From assembly GCA_004356305.1 (NCBI GenBank), contig SMXJ01000144.1, positions 1 through 7,918 of the forward strand: DNA of 7,918 nucleotides, in the 5' to 3' direction. The notes under the pieces are model-generated. The model had not been told where the DNA came from. It ran no database searches and worked only from the letters and a program-made list of their open reading frames with translations. Of the stretch, positions 6,788 to 7,918 are shown in pieces (within the stretch, counting starts at the first letter, position 1; each line of letters opens with the position of its first letter). Origin of the DNA: Bacteroidota bacterium (GTDB lineage Bacteria > Bacteroidota > Bacteroidia > Flavobacteriales > Flavobacteriaceae). Position numbers and translations under genes: made by a program.

Positions 6788-7918
6788 TTATAGTCCACGA
6801 CCTCTTTTAGGGGTACTACCTCTGGAGCGTGTGGTGGAACTTTTTCTACTCACTGTGCTCTTGGATCGGGATGGGGCACTTTTCTTATAAGTACTGCTCT
6901 TTCTGGAAACAGTATTCTTTTTCTTACTCGGTGAAGAGTTTCTGGTCACAGAAGTACTTCTGTTCTTGGATCGCCTCTTCACCGTATTTTGTCTCTTAGC
7001 AACAGACCGCTTCGACACCGAACTATTGGAACGCGACTTGTTCACGGTTCCTCTATTAGAAGACGATCTTTTAACACTATTGTTACGCTTCACATCTCTT
7101 GAAACCGAATTATTCTTCTTCGAAATTCCTCGGGAGGTATTTCTATAGCTTACAGAACTTGTGTTTCTCTTCACCGCATCTTTACGACCCGATGAAACGG
7201 TGTTTCTCTTGGCAATATCTCTAGAGCTAGACCTTGAAGTAAGATTGTTTCTCTTTCGGCTGTCCGCTCTGTTCACGGCGGTATTTCTTCGGTTAGGGTT
7301 GTAATCACGATTTACTGCGGTTCTGCCATTTCTGTAGTGAATACGACTTCCCGGACGATAGAAATTTCTTCTTCCGTTTACGTAATACCTGTGACCCCTA
7401 TTATAATGAGTTCTGTGATACGCATACGAATATCTAATAGGACTGTAGTATCTTCTGTATGGGTAATCATATACGATACAACTAGTGTAGTAAGGACGGG
7501 CATAATATATATGCCATGGGTAGTAAATATAGGTTCGGTACCATGGGCTGATATAGCCTGTGCAATAGTCAAAATATCCGTAATGGTTATAGAAGATATG
7601 AAGTCCACCTACCCAAACAATACGACGGTTGTGGTATCTAATCTTGACAGTACCCGCTCGAGAAATACGACCGTATTCATCATAATAGATCGGCACATCT
7701 TCGATTTGGATGATGGCACCGTAATCATCGTATTGTACATAGGCTTCATAATCGTACCCCGAATTAAAAGAAATACTCACACCTGGGGTATAGAAGCTTA
7801 CATTTAATTGGTCACCCGTTTGGTTCCCAACATAAACAAAATCAAATTGTCCATCGGGGAATATTGAAAACTCTACGCCACCTTCTACAAAGATGTAAGA
7901 TTTCCCGTCATAATAATT
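6788..7918 (-). CDS. Conserved flavobacterial-type secreted protein with Tyr-rich core and Lys/Arg/Ser-rich tail (5' end outside window)
   Basis: The frame stays open to the right edge, so 376 residues are visible and the true start is missing; the internal GTG at 7780 is not the start. The first visible part (SYIFVEGGVEFSIFPDGQFDF, from residue 7) plus GVSISFNSGYDYEAYVQYDDYG continues into repeated beta-like segments with IPxYYDEYGRI and RRIVWVGGLHIFYNHYG. Visible residues about 54-200 are packed with Tyr, Trp and Arg. From about residue 207 to the end the protein is low complexity: Ser, Asn, Thr and about 52 Lys/Arg in the last 170 residues, with only a handful of Asp and no Glu. I recognise the overall type from Flavobacteriaceae hypothetical proteins, probably exported, but know no function. 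A surface or matrix role is a guess. It ends in a strong terminator. Confidence 0.75.
   Translation of the reverse strand, partial: NYYDGKSYIFVEGGVEFSIFPDGQFDFVYVGNQTGDQLNVSFYTPGVSISFNSGYDYEAYVQYDDYGAIIQIEDVPIYYDEYGRISRAGTVKIRYHNRRIVWVGGLHIFYNHYGYFDYCTGYISPWYRTYIYYPWHIYYARPYYTSCIVYDYPYRRYYSPIRYSYAYHRTHYNRGHRYYVNGRRNFYRPGSRIHYRNGRTAVNRDYNPNRRNTAVNRADSRKRNNLTSRSSSRDIAKRNTVSSGRKDAVKRNTSSVSYRNTSRGISKKNNSVSRDVKRNNSVKRSSSNRGTVNKSRSNSSVSKRSVAKRQNTVKRRSKNRSTSVTRNSSPSKKKNTVSRKSSTYKKSAPSRSKSTVSRKSSTTRSRGSTPKRGRGL

Noticed and set aside
7778..7780. GTG at 7780 as start of the Tyr-rich protein
   Set aside because: The frame is open to the window edge, and the 46 upstream codons continue a sensible beta-rich sequence (VEGGVEFSIFPDGQFDF).
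7337..7807. 156-codon plus-strand ORF inside the Tyr-rich gene
   Set aside because: It is antisense to a protein with strong family-like features and a matching terminator. Its own translation is a Val/Ile/Thr-rich mirror of Tyr and Arg codons with no domain-like pattern.
1..7918. Mobile element, CRISPR array, defence or phage system
   Set aside because: No transposase, integrase, direct-repeat array, terminal inverted repeats or phage-like genes are visible. Composition looks even apart from the low-complexity tail.

Overview
The window looks like chromosomal DNA of a marine- or soil-type member of the Bacteroidetes, most likely the family Flavobacteriaceae. I base this on moderate-to-low GC content by eye, AT-rich intergenic DNA carrying exact TAnnTTTG boxes (the Bacteroidetes -7 element), weak or absent Shine-Dalgarno sequences, and several gene families that are typical of this phylum: a DUF4834 small membrane protein, a long YfhO-type membrane protein, a PF13557-like barrel, and a Tyr-rich/basic secreted protein.

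Layout. At the left edge is the last 66 codons of a PLP-dependent alpha-oxoamine synthase on the plus strand, best read as serine palmitoyltransferase. Only 8 nt away, tail to tail, ends a minus-strand two-gene unit: an outer-membrane barrel protein (1340-2368, transcribed first) followed after 11 nt by a 372-residue GNAT-fold acyltransferase (210-1328). The GNAT protein beside the sphingoid-base enzyme is a candidate bacterial ceramide synthase. An AT-rich divergent promoter region (2369-2505) separates this unit from a plus-strand series: a DUF4834 protein (2506-2769), an 825-residue YfhO-family polytopic membrane protein (2893-5370) and a GT-B glycosyltransferase (5370-6686) whose ATG overlaps the YfhO stop codon. 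On the right, a minus-strand gene (6788 to beyond 7918, 5' end missing) encodes a secreted-looking protein with a Tyr-rich middle and a very basic tail of about 165 residues. It ends in a clear intrinsic terminator at 6719-6768.

How the genes fit together. The common theme is the cell envelope: sphingolipid synthesis on the left, surface-glycan assembly in the middle (a soluble sugar transferase coupled to a GT-C-like membrane protein), and probable outer-membrane or extracellular proteins on both sides. I see no mobile element, CRISPR array, phage gene, tRNA or rRNA, and no recognisable defence system. The most interesting items are functional links (GNAT with the sphingoid enzyme; YfhO with a GT-B enzyme) and two proteins with extreme basic tails. 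None of these amounts to a proven new system.
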